Assembly (NCBI GenBank): GCA_028824685.1
Contig: JAPPCZ010000057.1
Span: 1 to 60,908, forward strand
DNA length: 60,908 nucleotides
Reading direction: 5' to 3'
DNA from: Candidatus Poribacteria bacterium
GTDB lineage: Bacteria > Poribacteria > WGA-4E > WGA-3G
Shown: piece by piece, positions 18,453 through 27,068 of the stretch
Position numbering within the stretch: position 1 is the first letter of the stretch
Layout of the letters: the number at the start of each line of letters is the position of its first letter
Position numbers and translations under genes: made by a program
Notes under the pieces: model-generated
Database searches by the model: none
What the model saw: only the letters and a program-made list of their open reading frames with translations
What the model was told of the DNA's origin: nothing

Positions 18453-21323
18453 CTACGCAAGATGCTCCTTCAAAAATCGTCCCGTAAAAGACTTACGCAC
18501 CTTCGCAATTTCCTCTGGCGTGCCTTGTGCTAAAACCTGTCCACCCTTATGTCCACCCTCCGGACCGAGGTCAATCACATAATCAGCAGTTTTAATTACA
18601 TCCAGATGATGTTCAATCACAATCACCGTATGTCCAGAATCTACAAGTCGTCCGATGCTATCCAAGAGTTTCTGAATATCCGCAAGATGTAGCCCAGTTG
18701 TCGGTTCATCAAGGATATAGAGATTATGTTTGCCGCGCTTGATTTTGCTCAGTTCGTTGGCGAGTTTAATCCGTTGTGCTTCACCACCTGAAAGGATAGG
18801 TGCAGGATGCCCAATTTTGAGATAGCCGAGTCCGAGTTCGTTCATAACACCTAACTTGTGGCATATCAGACGTTGGTCAACAAAGAATTCAACCCCATCC
18901 TCAATTGACATCTCAAGGATTTCGGAGATATTCTTGCCGTTATAGGTAACTTCAAGCGTATCCTCATTGTAGCGCGCACCCTTACAAGTTGGGCAAGTAA
19001 CCTCAACGTCCGGCATAAAGTGCAGCTGCGTCGTGATTGTACCTTCACCGTGACATTCTTCGCAACGTCCACCTTTGACATTAAAACTGAACCGAGAGGC
19101 AGTATAGCCACGTAATTCCGCTGCAGGTGTGCTTGCAAAAAGTTTGCGGATATTGTCATAGAAACCGATGTATGTAGCAGGGTTAGAACGGGGCGAACGT
19201 CCAATCGGGGATTGGTCAATGTTAATTACATCGCTGATGTTTTCGTGCCCTTCAAGTTCGTCGTGTTCTCCATAAAGTGTGCGGCTATCGTGGTAGATAG
19301 AATAGAGTCTTTTGTAGATAATCTCGTTGAGAAGCGTGCTTTTACCCGATCCAGATGCACCCGTAATGCAGATAAACGCACCTAAAGGTATGTCAACACT
19401 GATATTTTGTAGATTATTTTCTCTTGCGCCAGTGACGCTGAGATATTTGCCGTTCATGGCGCGGCGTTCAACAGGCATTGGAATTTCACGTTTCCCGCTC
19501 ATATACAGACCAGTCAAGGAATCATCGCTCTTTACGATCTTTTCAAATGGACCTTGCACGACAACATGCCCACCGTGAACACCTGGACCAGGACCCATTT
19601 CAATAATATGGTCCGCAGCACGGATTGTGCTTTCATCGTGCTCAACGACAATTACTGTATTACCGATGTCGCGCAATTTTCGCAAGGTTTCAATCATCTT
19701 CTCATTGTCTTTCGGATGTAAGCCGATACTCGGTTCATCAAGTACATACAGCATGCCCATTAACCCCGAACCGATTTGAGTTGAAAGACGGATACGTTGC
19801 GACTCACCCCCGGAAAGCGTCGCGGAACGTCTATTGAGGTTCAAATAGTCAAGACCGATACCGAGCAGTAATTTAATGCGGGTGACCAATTCTCTGATAA
19901 CACGCTGACCAGCTTCGCGCTGTTTTTCAGGCATATCTTCAATACCTGATAGGAAATCGCGTAACTGTTCAAGATGTAATTCGCCAACATCGTGGATAGT
20001 TTTGTCATCAATAGTAACAAGGAGGCGCTGTCGTTTAAGTTTCATGCCGTGGCAATCGGGACAAGTGTGTTCAACCATCACTTTTCGGAGATAATCCTCC
20101 ATCCCTGAATGTGCCTCGCCCTGTTTCCGGTAATTCCGATAACGCCTGTCAATGCGAGTAATAATGCCATCAAAACGGACAGGCATGCCGATATGCTTTT
20201 CCCGCATCGGTTTTGCGTCTGGTGCTTGGCAGAGTGGAAATTCCTCTCCCCGTGTGCCGTAAAACACAATATCAACAATCTCGTCTGGAAGGTCGGCAAA
20301 AGGCATATCCAGATCAATCTTATAGTGTTGGGCAAGACTGTACATCATCCGACCATCCCATCTGTCTGGCTCATAGTTAAACGCTTGCTTTACAAACGCG
20401 CCATCAGCGATACTCCGTGTTTTGTCAGGAACGAGTAGATTCGGATGCACCTGTAAGTAGGTACCGAGACCAGAACAAGTTACGCAAGCACCGGTTGGCT
20501 CGTTAAAGGTAAAATGATGTGGGCCTAATTCGCACATCAACACACCGTGTTCAGCACAGCCAAAATCTGCCAGTAGTTCGTCAACGTCAACGTCTTCGTC
20601 ATCCGGCGGTTGCACATGAAAACGCATAAAGCCTTCCCCGACCAACATCGCGTGTTCAAGCGCGGCTAAAACCTGTTTATCAACGTCTTTTTTGACGAAA
20701 AATTTGTCAACGATGACCTGAATATCGTATTCTTTATCTTGATCTAATTCTATTTCTTCGCTGATGTCGTGCTCAACACCGTCAATACGCACATGTCTGC
20801 AGCCTTTAGTCCTAATATCGTCAAAGAGGTATTCATAATCTTCACCATAAATCTTGAAGACGGGGGCATGGATTTCTACTTCGGTGTCGTCAGGGAAAGA
20901 AAGGAGGCGTTCTAAAATTTGATAGTGAGACCGGATCGGGATTTCTGTCTCACAATATGGACAATGTGGTATACCGATAGTTGAAAAAAGCATTCGCAGG
21001 TAGTCTTGCAGGTCGGTCATTGTTCCCACGGTGGAACGGGGGTTCGCTGTAACCGTTTTCTGTTCAATTGATACAACAGGCGACAACCCGTCAATAAAAT
21101 CAACGTCCGGCTTTTTCAATTGCGTAATGAACCTTTTGGCGTAGGTAGACATCGATTCAAGGAATCGGCGTTGTCCCTCAGCATAGACGGTGTCAAATGC
21201 TAATGAGGATTTACCCGACCCACTAATGCCCGTAACAACGACGAGTTGATCGCGTGGTATCTCTAATTCTATATTTTGCAGGTTATTTTCTCGCGCTCCT
21301 TTAACTGAGACCGTTTGCCTCAT
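18453..21323 (-). CDS. uvrA: Excinuclease ABC subunit A
   Basis: The 956-residue damage-recognition ATPase of nucleotide excision repair. Two ABC ATPase modules are present: Walker [10 protein letters not shown] at 32-40 and GASGSGKST near 650, with signatures [21 protein letters not shown] and [17 protein letters not shown]. Zinc-binding CPYC, CPDC and CEEC...CPTC pairs are present, including the C-terminal zinc finger needed for damage verification. The [18 protein letters not shown] region is characteristic of the UvrB-binding part. AAGGAGGA lies upstream of ATG. TATAAT at a suitable distance (with a weak CGGACA -35, spacer 16) suggests its own promoter just upstream. It is monocistronic with its own terminator. 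Confidence 0.97.
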   Translation of the reverse strand: MRQTVSVKGARENNLQNIELEIPRDQLVVVTGISGSGKSSLAFDTVYAEGQRRFLESMSTYAKRFITQLKKPDVDFIDGLSPVVSIEQKTVTANPRSTVGTMTDLQDYLRMLFSTIGIPHCPYCETEIPIRSHYQILERLLSFPDDTEVEIHAPVFKIYGEDYEYLFDDIRTKGCRHVRIDGVEHDISEEIELDQDKEYDIQVIVDKFFVKKDVDKQVLAALEHAMLVGEGFMRFHVQPPDDEDVDVDELLADFGCAEHGVLMCELGPHHFTFNEPTGACVTCSGLGTYLQVHPNLLVPDKTRSIADGAFVKQAFNYEPDRWDGRMMYSLAQHYKIDLDMPFADLPDEIVDIVFYGTRGEEFPLCQAPDAKPMREKHIGMPVRFDGIITRIDRRYRNYRKQGEAHSGMEDYLRKVMVEHTCPDCHGMKLKRQRLLVTIDDKTIHDVGELHLEQLRDFLSGIEDMPEKQREAGQRVIRELVTRIKLLLGIGLDYLNLNRRSATLSGGESQRIRLSTQIGSGLMGMLYVLDEPSIGLHPKDNEKMIETLRKLRDIGNTVIVVEHDESTIRAADHIIEMGPGPGVHGGHVVVQGPFEKIVKSDDSLTGLYMSGKREIPMPVERRAMNGKYLSVTGARENNLQNISVDIPLGAFICITGASGSGKSTLLNEIIYKRLYSIYHDSRTLYGEHDELEGHENISDVINIDQSPIGRSPRSNPATYIGFYDNIRKLFASTPAAELRGYTASRFSFNVKGGRCEECHGEGTITTQLHFMPDVEVTCPTCKGARYNEDTLEVTYNGKNISEILEMSIEDGVEFFVDQRLICHKLGVMNELGLGYLKIGHPAPILSGGEAQRIKLANELSKIKRGKHNLYILDEPTTGLHLADIQKLLDSIGRLVDSGHTVIVIEHHLDVIKTADYVIDLGPEGGHKGGQVLAQGTPEEIAKVRKSFTGRFLKEHLA

Positions 21324-22281
21324 GTTTTTCCTCCTTGCTTATTATAAATCCAAATTGAAAAATGTCCGGTGTGAATGGTCTTCTTATATGCAGTTGTTAA
21401 AATGGAATTATCTGATATATACCATGCAATATTACGGAAAAATAACTCATATAGTTACGATTGACAACGTAGGTCTATTATTACCAAGTGTCCTTGTGGG
21501 AGGACTTGAAAACCTAACTAAACATCCTTGAGTTCCGTAGGAACGATATGTTTGTAGTAAACGTGGGAATATATTCTTTAAGCTCCGTAGGAGCGACATA
21601 TAAATGAAAGCGTTACACACATTTCGCCCGCTGGGCTAAACATTGGGTGGGGCGCGTACTATAAACATTTCGCCCCGCTGGGGCTGTGATAATGTATGAA
21701 AAATGAAAATCCTGAAAATCATATTTAACGTGAGTTTGAAAAATAGTTAGGACTTCCACATTTCCTCTTAAAGTCCCACTGATAAGGGGGATTTAGAGGG
21801 CGGGCCCCCATAGCGATAGCGTGTGGGAAGATAAAAACACCAAAATAACGATTTTCTAAGCAAATATGTCCGTTCTCTGTTCAATTTGTGCCCGTCTTTC
21901 TAATTATCAAACTCACGTTAAACGTAAGTTTAGAAATGCGAAAATTGCTAAAGCTAATTTAACTCAGGGTGTTTCATAAATGCTTATTTATCATCGAAAA
22001 CAGGTTTTATAGTGGACTATAGAAATAATTCTACATTTCCTCTGTAGGAGCGATCTCCGAATCGCGACAGAAACTTAGGAGCAGTCGGGAATCGGAGTTC
22101 CCTCCCGCAGAATGCCAAAAGCGCATTCTGCGTTGATTCACAGTTCAGGAATGTAGCGTTAATTCTAATCTCTACCATAATGTAAGAAACATTTCGGGTA
22201 GGTATCCCGTATTGGACATTCATTAACATTGATACCTGAAAAAGTAGGATACCGAGCCCAAAAGACGATTGGCTCTTCACA
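21324..22281. repeat. Long intergenic region made of dispersed repeats
   Basis: I see no gene in this 958-bp gap between uvrA and glnD. Its parts are: family B hairpins at about 21533-21605 (GTTCCGTAGGAAC and GCTCCGTAGGAGC cores followed by GATATGTTT or GACATATAA); two copies of ACATTTCGCCC-(C)GCTGGG at about 21619-21700; a stretch near 21775-21830 with GATAAGGGGGATTT; and a full family A palindrome with an attached second hairpin at 22042-22138. The open frames in this stretch run through repeats and lack ribosome-binding sites. Confidence 0.65.
22042..22138. repeat. Dispersed palindrome family A plus attached AATGCC hairpin
   Basis: CTGTAGGAGCGATCTCCGAA continues into TCGCGAC, then after a 17-nt spacer GTCGGGAATCGGAGTTCCCT and CCCGCAG. 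The hairpin AGAATGCC-AAAAGC-GCATTCT followed by GCGTTGATT comes next. The first half forms the inverse of the second half, so the whole can fold into one long hairpin. Related copies are at 29461-29555, 33302-33366, 51282-51348, 58639-58706 and 60620-60675. Confidence 0.85.
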
Positions 22282-24993
22282 TTACGCATCTGTTGGTAAC
22301 TCCGTTAAAATATGATCGCGCACCTTTTGTGGATCTGTGACAGGTTGCACATAAAATCGGTCAATCGCTTGTCCACCTAACCCAGAACACTTACACATCT
22401 CAACGTTTAACTCCAATTTTGCCAAAATGCCACTAAAATAGTGGAGAAAACCGACCTTCTCCTCACCTGTTACCACAATTTCCGTATAATTTCGCGCTGT
22501 TTCTACAGTAACATCGTCTATCCGCCATGTGCCTGTCGGATCAACATAGTGCTTCTCAAAAATCTGTTCAAGTGTGACCTCTCCCGCCATCAAACTACGG
22601 ATGTCAAAATCTAAATCGCGTTTTAATTCCTCGTCAAGTGGCAGCGGTTCGGCAGTAGAGTGTGGCGGTTGATGCACAAGACGATAAATCTCCAATTCAA
22701 CATTTGTATCCTGTTTCGTATAAACGCGTGCATCGCGGACATCAATGTTATTCGCAAAAAACAGACCGCTTACCGTGTGCAACTTGCCAATACGACTATG
22801 CCCGCAAAGATGCAATTCTGTAAAACCCGGTTTGTCGACGAATTGGAGAATAGCCGCATTTGCTGTCTGATTCGCATCGTTAGAGGTTGTTGCTTCCGCT
22901 TGTGTAATCATTTTCATGTGCATGGGGATCTCCTCTGGCGGAATACCGATACGGTAAGTGACCGGCATCTGATGGAGAAAATGCTGAAATTCTGCTGGCG
23001 GTGCGGAAACACCCCACTGCGATTCCTCTTGACCAACGAAACGCACTCGCACAACTTCGTACAGTCGCTTAAGGTTATGTTTTACCAGATTACTAAAACT
23101 CTGGGAACCGTTCGCTTTTGAATCGCAATAAGTTAGTAGATAAAGCGCTGTTAAACGTTCTAACGAATTTACTTTTTCGCAAAACTCTGAGATTGTGCCC
23201 TCATCCCATTGATGGTAACGTGCCAATGTAATCATTGTGAGATGTTCACGAATCAGAAAACTTATCTCATCTGTCTGTTGCGGATTAAACCCAAATTCTG
23301 GGGCGATACGTTTCGCTTTTTCTGCTCCTGTCTCTGGATGAGTCGGGTCAGGCTTATCAATATCATGCAGGAAAAGTGCCATATATAACGATGCTGGATC
23401 GGAAAGGGAACGAAAAGCGGTGTTCAGCTCCTCCAATTCGGAGTTTGGAGAGGGTGTCATCGGTTGACCGAGGCGGGCGCCTCCAAATGGACTACTTGAT
23501 TCAGTGCGGCGAATTTCATCAAGGTGTCCGATCGCGGTAAGTGTATGTTTCCCTACGGTGTATGGATCAAGACTACGTTCACTCCGTGTCATCATCGCTT
23601 TTTCAAAACGTTCTCCTCCCTCACCGAGTCGAGACAGAATCCCAAGTCTATGTAGACGTGTCAAACTCTTTTCTACATTGCCGGGTGTATTTATAAGTTC
23701 AGCCATTCTCGGTTTAAAACGTTCCCAATCAAACGCATCAACATAAGCGAAGATAAAGGTCGCAAGCGATGGGTCAATCTCAAAATCGTACTGTTGGAAA
23801 TAGGCAAATAGTTTAAAGAGTTCATCTGTATCAAGTTCACCGAAATTGTTATCAATACAGTAAAGCACATCTGTTCGCACACCGAGTACATCGGAAACGG
23901 GTATTCCGTTTGCAAGAAACTTCCGTATCAATAGTTCCGCTTTAAAATGTAGGTACTTGGCTTTAGCGTAATAGTCCGCCATAAAATCATAACGAGATTC
24001 CTCCGTTTTGTCTGAATAACCGAGTGCTGTTGCAATTTGCGACTGAAGTGTGTCCTCTTGTTCTGGATTGTAAGAGAGCGAGTCGTGGGGTGCATCTGCT
24101 AAAACGTGTAACATATTCCGGACCTTGAACATAAAATCAAGAGATGGCATCAGTTGTTCATCATCAAAACGTTGGTAAAGTTCAAGTATTGAGGTGAACT
24201 GAGGAAGTCCGCACATCCAAAGGGCATATTGAAGTGTTCTTAACCCGCCTCGACCTGTTTTTATATCAGGTTGATTGAGATAGATCGTGTCCTCGGATGC
24301 TTTAAAGGAATCTGCTTTTGATTGAAGGAGGTCCAGCACAAGCGAAATATCAGATTTATCGGAATGTACCGCTCTTTGAAACTTTTCTGTCAGTGTCGTA
24401 TCGCCAACGATAAACCGCATATCAATCAGTGCGGTCATGTCTTGGTAATTCCACTTAGTTATATCTGCCATCGGACGGTAGATAAAACTAAACTCAAAAC
24501 CAGGAATCGCCGTATGTAGGCTGTCAAAAAAATCGTAGAACCAACGGATAAGTTCCAATGTGCCTTCATCATATACATCCTCAAGATCAACAGAAGATGT
24601 ATACACCACATCCACATCTGAAAAGAAACAGAGTTCATTTCTTCCGTAGCTCCCTACACCATACAACGCAACATCAGGTGTCCATTCGTCAGGAAAGTCA
24701 TCTGAGAAATCACTGTAATCAACACCTGGTATCTTAAGGAGTTCCTCAACCTGTTTTGTGTATTCATCCTGAATTTGATAGGAGGCAACTTCGTAAACTT
24801 TCTGGATAACTACATCCCATATCTGTGTGTGCATAGAACACGCAGTAAACCCACTCTCTCCCGCTAAGATATGTGCTTTAAGTTGTTCCCGCTCAGATTT
24901 TATGAAAGCAGCTAACTGTTCTTGCAACACTATTTGAGAGATATTTAGATTTGGAATGAATTGTGTAAGTCGGTTTTCAATCTGTATAGACAT
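22282..24993 (-). CDS. glnD: GlnD-like bifunctional uridylyltransferase/uridylyl-removing protein
   Basis: A 903-residue protein with GlnD architecture and length. The nucleotidyltransferase motif GVGSYGRNELCFFSDVDVVY is at about 110-130, where the paired Asp residues bind metal. A GlnE/NTase-linked helical domain follows (PDIKTGRGGLRTLQYALW, the DUF294-like conserved segment), then an HD phosphohydrolase domain with LHDIDK (about 545-550) and further His at REHLTM. Two ACT domains lie at the C terminus (FVDKPGFTELHLCG and VVTGEEKVGFLHYFSGILAKL). GlnD modifies PII proteins in response to glutamine. No glnB, amtB or glnA is adjacent. The HD motif reads HDIDK rather than the usual HDIGK. A promoter lies at 25069-25097. 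Confidence 0.9.
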   Translation of the reverse strand: MSIQIENRLTQFIPNLNISQIVLQEQLAAFIKSEREQLKAHILAGESGFTACSMHTQIWDVVIQKVYEVASYQIQDEYTKQVEELLKIPGVDYSDFSDDFPDEWTPDVALYGVGSYGRNELCFFSDVDVVYTSSVDLEDVYDEGTLELIRWFYDFFDSLHTAIPGFEFSFIYRPMADITKWNYQDMTALIDMRFIVGDTTLTEKFQRAVHSDKSDISLVLDLLQSKADSFKASEDTIYLNQPDIKTGRGGLRTLQYALWMCGLPQFTSILELYQRFDDEQLMPSLDFMFKVRNMLHVLADAPHDSLSYNPEQEDTLQSQIATALGYSDKTEESRYDFMADYYAKAKYLHFKAELLIRKFLANGIPVSDVLGVRTDVLYCIDNNFGELDTDELFKLFAYFQQYDFEIDPSLATFIFAYVDAFDWERFKPRMAELINTPGNVEKSLTRLHRLGILSRLGEGGERFEKAMMTRSERSLDPYTVGKHTLTAIGHLDEIRRTESSSPFGGARLGQPMTPSPNSELEELNTAFRSLSDPASLYMALFLHDIDKPDPTHPETGAEKAKRIAPEFGFNPQQTDEISFLIREHLTMITLARYHQWDEGTISEFCEKVNSLERLTALYLLTYCDSKANGSQSFSNLVKHNLKRLYEVVRVRFVGQEESQWGVSAPPAEFQHFLHQMPVTYRIGIPPEEIPMHMKMITQAEATTSNDANQTANAAILQFVDKPGFTELHLCGHSRIGKLHTVSGLFFANNIDVRDARVYTKQDTNVELEIYRLVHQPPHSTAEPLPLDEELKRDLDFDIRSLMAGEVTLEQIFEKHYVDPTGTWRIDDVTVETARNYTEIVVTGEEKVGFLHYFSGILAKLELNVEMCKCSGLGGQAIDRFYVQPVTDPQKVRDHILTELPTDA

Positions 24994-25068
24994 TGATTAA
25001 AAATGGTTTCTGTTTGAAAATAGCTCTTGGGAAACGTTTGTGAGGTTGGACATTTATTGTTTAAATAC

Positions 25069-25097
25069 ATTATACACATATAGTATGTAAAATACAA
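25069..25097 (-). promoter_or_regulatory. Sigma-70-type promoter for glnD
   Basis: On the minus strand, TTGTAT (25097-25092) and a perfect TATAAT (25074-25069) are separated by 17 bp. The start point would be near 25062, leaving a leader of about 68 nt before the glnD ATG. Confidence 0.65.
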
Positions 25098-25129
25098 GAC
25101 TTTTTGATGAAGTTGTATTATCTTTTTCC

Positions 25130-25158
25130 TTGACACACTTTTTGGAGATTGCTAATAT
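25130..25158 (+). promoter_or_regulatory. Sigma-70-type promoter for the PhyH-Gfo pair
   Basis: TTGACA (25130-25135), a 17-bp spacer and TAATAT (25153-25158). The start point would be near 25165, giving a leader of about 118 nt before the ATG at 25283. The leader contains the hairpin at 25213-25233. Confidence 0.7.
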
Positions 25159-25212
25159 GCAAAACGTTGGGAAACTATAGCAGATATTAAGATAAACAAT
25201 ATGTCGTTGTTC

Positions 25213-25233
25213 GGCGCGTTTGCAAAACACGCC
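25213..25233. repeat. Short hairpin of family C in a 5' leader
   Basis: GGCGCGTTT-GCA-AAACACGCC forms a near-perfect 9-bp stem (one mismatch). Related GGCGCG...CACGCC hairpins lie at 33654-33679 (inverted) and 34779-34800, each just upstream of a coding start. Confidence 0.55.
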
Positions 25234-25282
25234 TACCAGTGTTTTTAGTAATTAACCGTCATCAACGTTGGAGAAATCACTT

Positions 25283-26071
25283 ATGAACGAAGAACAAAAA
25301 TATCTATTTGATTTGACGGGATATATCATTGTTGAAAATGCCCTCTCTTCCGAAGAGGTTGAACAGTGCAACGCAGCGATTGACCACCACATAGAAAATC
25401 TCAGAGAACGTGAGAACTCATTGGCTGGTGGTTCAGAACCACTTTCTGGAACGGCACACCGCATGGATATGGGTGGCATGTTGGCATGGGAAAAACCTTG
25501 GTGTGAACCTTTCCGTGAGTTACTTGTCCATCCCAACGTTAAACCGCACTTGGAGGAAGTCTTAGGTAAACAATACCGACTTGACCACGGACCGGGCTTA
25601 ATTGCTATGGAAGATGGCACTGAAGGTGGCACATTACACGGCGGTGGAATTGAACGTCCTAATTTCTCTGAGGCATATTTCTTCAAATATGGACGCATCT
25701 ATACTGGACTCACCGTTGTGGAGTATATGCTGGCAGATGAGGGACCTGGTGACGGTGGTCTTGCGATTATTCCCGGCAGTCATAAGGCGAACTTGCCATG
25801 TCCAAGTGATATGAAACGATACGAAAAACACCAGAATTTGGTGCTTGAAGTCAATGCCAAGGCAGGCGATGCTGTTATCTTCACGGAGACTCTAACACAC
25901 GGCACGCTTCCATGGAAAGCCTCGCATCAACGGCGCGCACTTCTCTATAAATTTAGTCCCGGTTTTCAGGCATATAGTGCAGGGGCACACCGGATTGAAT
26001 ATCCGGACTACATTGAAGATATGTCACCTGAGCAACGTGAAGTGATGGAAGCACCACACATAAGGCATTAG
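25283..26071 (+). CDS. Phytanoyl-CoA dioxygenase (PhyH) family protein with HxG metal motif
   Basis: A 262-residue double-stranded beta-helix protein of the PhyH superfamily (non-haem Fe(II)/2-oxoglutarate enzymes). The family landmarks are present: GYIIVENALSSEEV at the start, AIIPGSHK in the middle, GDAVIFTETLTHGT with distal His206, and an Arg just after (HQRRALLYKF) that would bind 2-oxoglutarate. At the place of the usual HxD the sequence is LHGGG (His119, Gly120, Gly121), so the carboxylate iron ligand is missing. The frame is open to a TTG at 25268, but ATG 25283 has GGAG 9 nt upstream and is chosen. The Gfo/Idh/MocA gene starts 11 nt downstream, so the two are probably co-transcribed. 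Substrate unknown. Confidence 0.85.
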   Translation: MNEEQKYLFDLTGYIIVENALSSEEVEQCNAAIDHHIENLRERENSLAGGSEPLSGTAHRMDMGGMLAWEKPWCEPFRELLVHPNVKPHLEEVLGKQYRLDHGPGLIAMEDGTEGGTLHGGGIERPNFSEAYFFKYGRIYTGLTVVEYMLADEGPGDGGLAIIPGSHKANLPCPSDMKRYEKHQNLVLEVNAKAGDAVIFTETLTHGTLPWKASHQRRALLYKFSPGFQAYSAGAHRIEYPDYIEDMSPEQREVMEAPHIRH

Positions 26072-26082
26072 CGGAGAATATT

Positions 26083-27030
26083 ATGGCAAACCTACAAGTC
26101 GCAGTTATCGGATGTGGTGGACGCGGACGCGGTCACATGCAAGTTCTCACTAAATTTGAGGATACCGACCTTGTCGCAGTCTGCGATCTGGTAGAAAACG
26201 CACGAAACAGTGCTGGTGATACGTTCAACGTCTCAAAACGTTATGACACGATAGAAGCATTGCTGGACAATGAAACACTTGATGCAGTTTTCGTTGCAAC
26301 CCCGGCACATCTTAATGCAGAAGCCGCGGCACCTTGTTTAGAACGTGGGGTCAATACACTGCTTGAAAAACCGCCAGGGATGAGTGTTGAAGAGACAATT
26401 AATTTGCGGGATACTGCCAAGAAAACCGGTGCGAAAGGGATGGTAGGGTGGAATCGTCGTTTTCATCCGATTATTGTGGAAGCAACGCAGCAAGTTAAAG
26501 CGCGCGGAAACGTCACACAACTGGTCGGTGAATTCCACAAGAGTATTACCCGTTTAGCACAATCGCGTAGATTCCCCGAACACCTGATGGATAACATGTT
26601 TCTGGAAACACCTATACATGCTCTGGATACCATCCGCGCAATTGCCGAGTCAGATGTTCAAGAAGTGCATAGTGTTGTCCAACGTACAATTTCGGATTAC
26701 AAGGATGTTCATGCCGCCTTGATTCTCTTTGAGAACGGCTGTGTTGCGCAACTCATCGCAAACTACACGACAGATGCACGCCTTGAACGATACGAGATTC
26801 ACGGTAGAAACATCTCAGCATATCTTGAAGGCGTTTCGCATGGGACGATTTTCTGCGATGGCACACAATACAAACTCACTGATCCAGGAAGCAGCGGCAG
26901 CGTTGAGCAAAACAGGTATTTTCTTGATTGCGTTAAATCTGATACCCCCGTTTCACTTCCCGCGGCTAACTTGGACGAGGCAGTGAAAACTATGCAACTC
27001 GCAGCGGATATTTTAAGCGGATTAAAGTAG
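26083..27030 (+). CDS. Gfo/Idh/MocA family NAD(P)-dependent oxidoreductase
   Basis: A 315-residue oxidoreductase. The N-terminal Rossmann fold starts with VIGCGGRGRGHM. The EKP motif (LLEKPPGMSVEE) carries the Lys that sits at the active site in this family, and GWNRRFHP plus a C-terminal alpha/beta dimerisation domain (ETPIHALDTIRAI, with a His as possible general base) follow. Such enzymes oxidise or reduce sugars, inositols or related polyols. GGAG lies 6 nt before ATG, and the gene follows the PhyH gene by 11 nt. Four Gfo/Idh/MocA proteins occur in this window; the substrate cannot be deduced. Confidence 0.9.
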   Translation: MANLQVAVIGCGGRGRGHMQVLTKFEDTDLVAVCDLVENARNSAGDTFNVSKRYDTIEALLDNETLDAVFVATPAHLNAEAAAPCLERGVNTLLEKPPGMSVEETINLRDTAKKTGAKGMVGWNRRFHPIIVEATQQVKARGNVTQLVGEFHKSITRLAQSRRFPEHLMDNMFLETPIHALDTIRAIAESDVQEVHSVVQRTISDYKDVHAALILFENGCVAQLIANYTTDARLERYEIHGRNISAYLEGVSHGTIFCDGTQYKLTDPGSSGSVEQNRYFLDCVKSDTPVSLPAANLDEAVKTMQLAADILSGLK

Positions 27031-27068
27031 GCACTTGTGTTATAAGTTTTAGGAAGAAAAACTTTCTC

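Noticed and set aside
22660..23121. 153-codon plus-strand open frame inside glnD
   Set aside because: It is antisense to a well-conserved part of glnD and shows no domain pattern or start signal.
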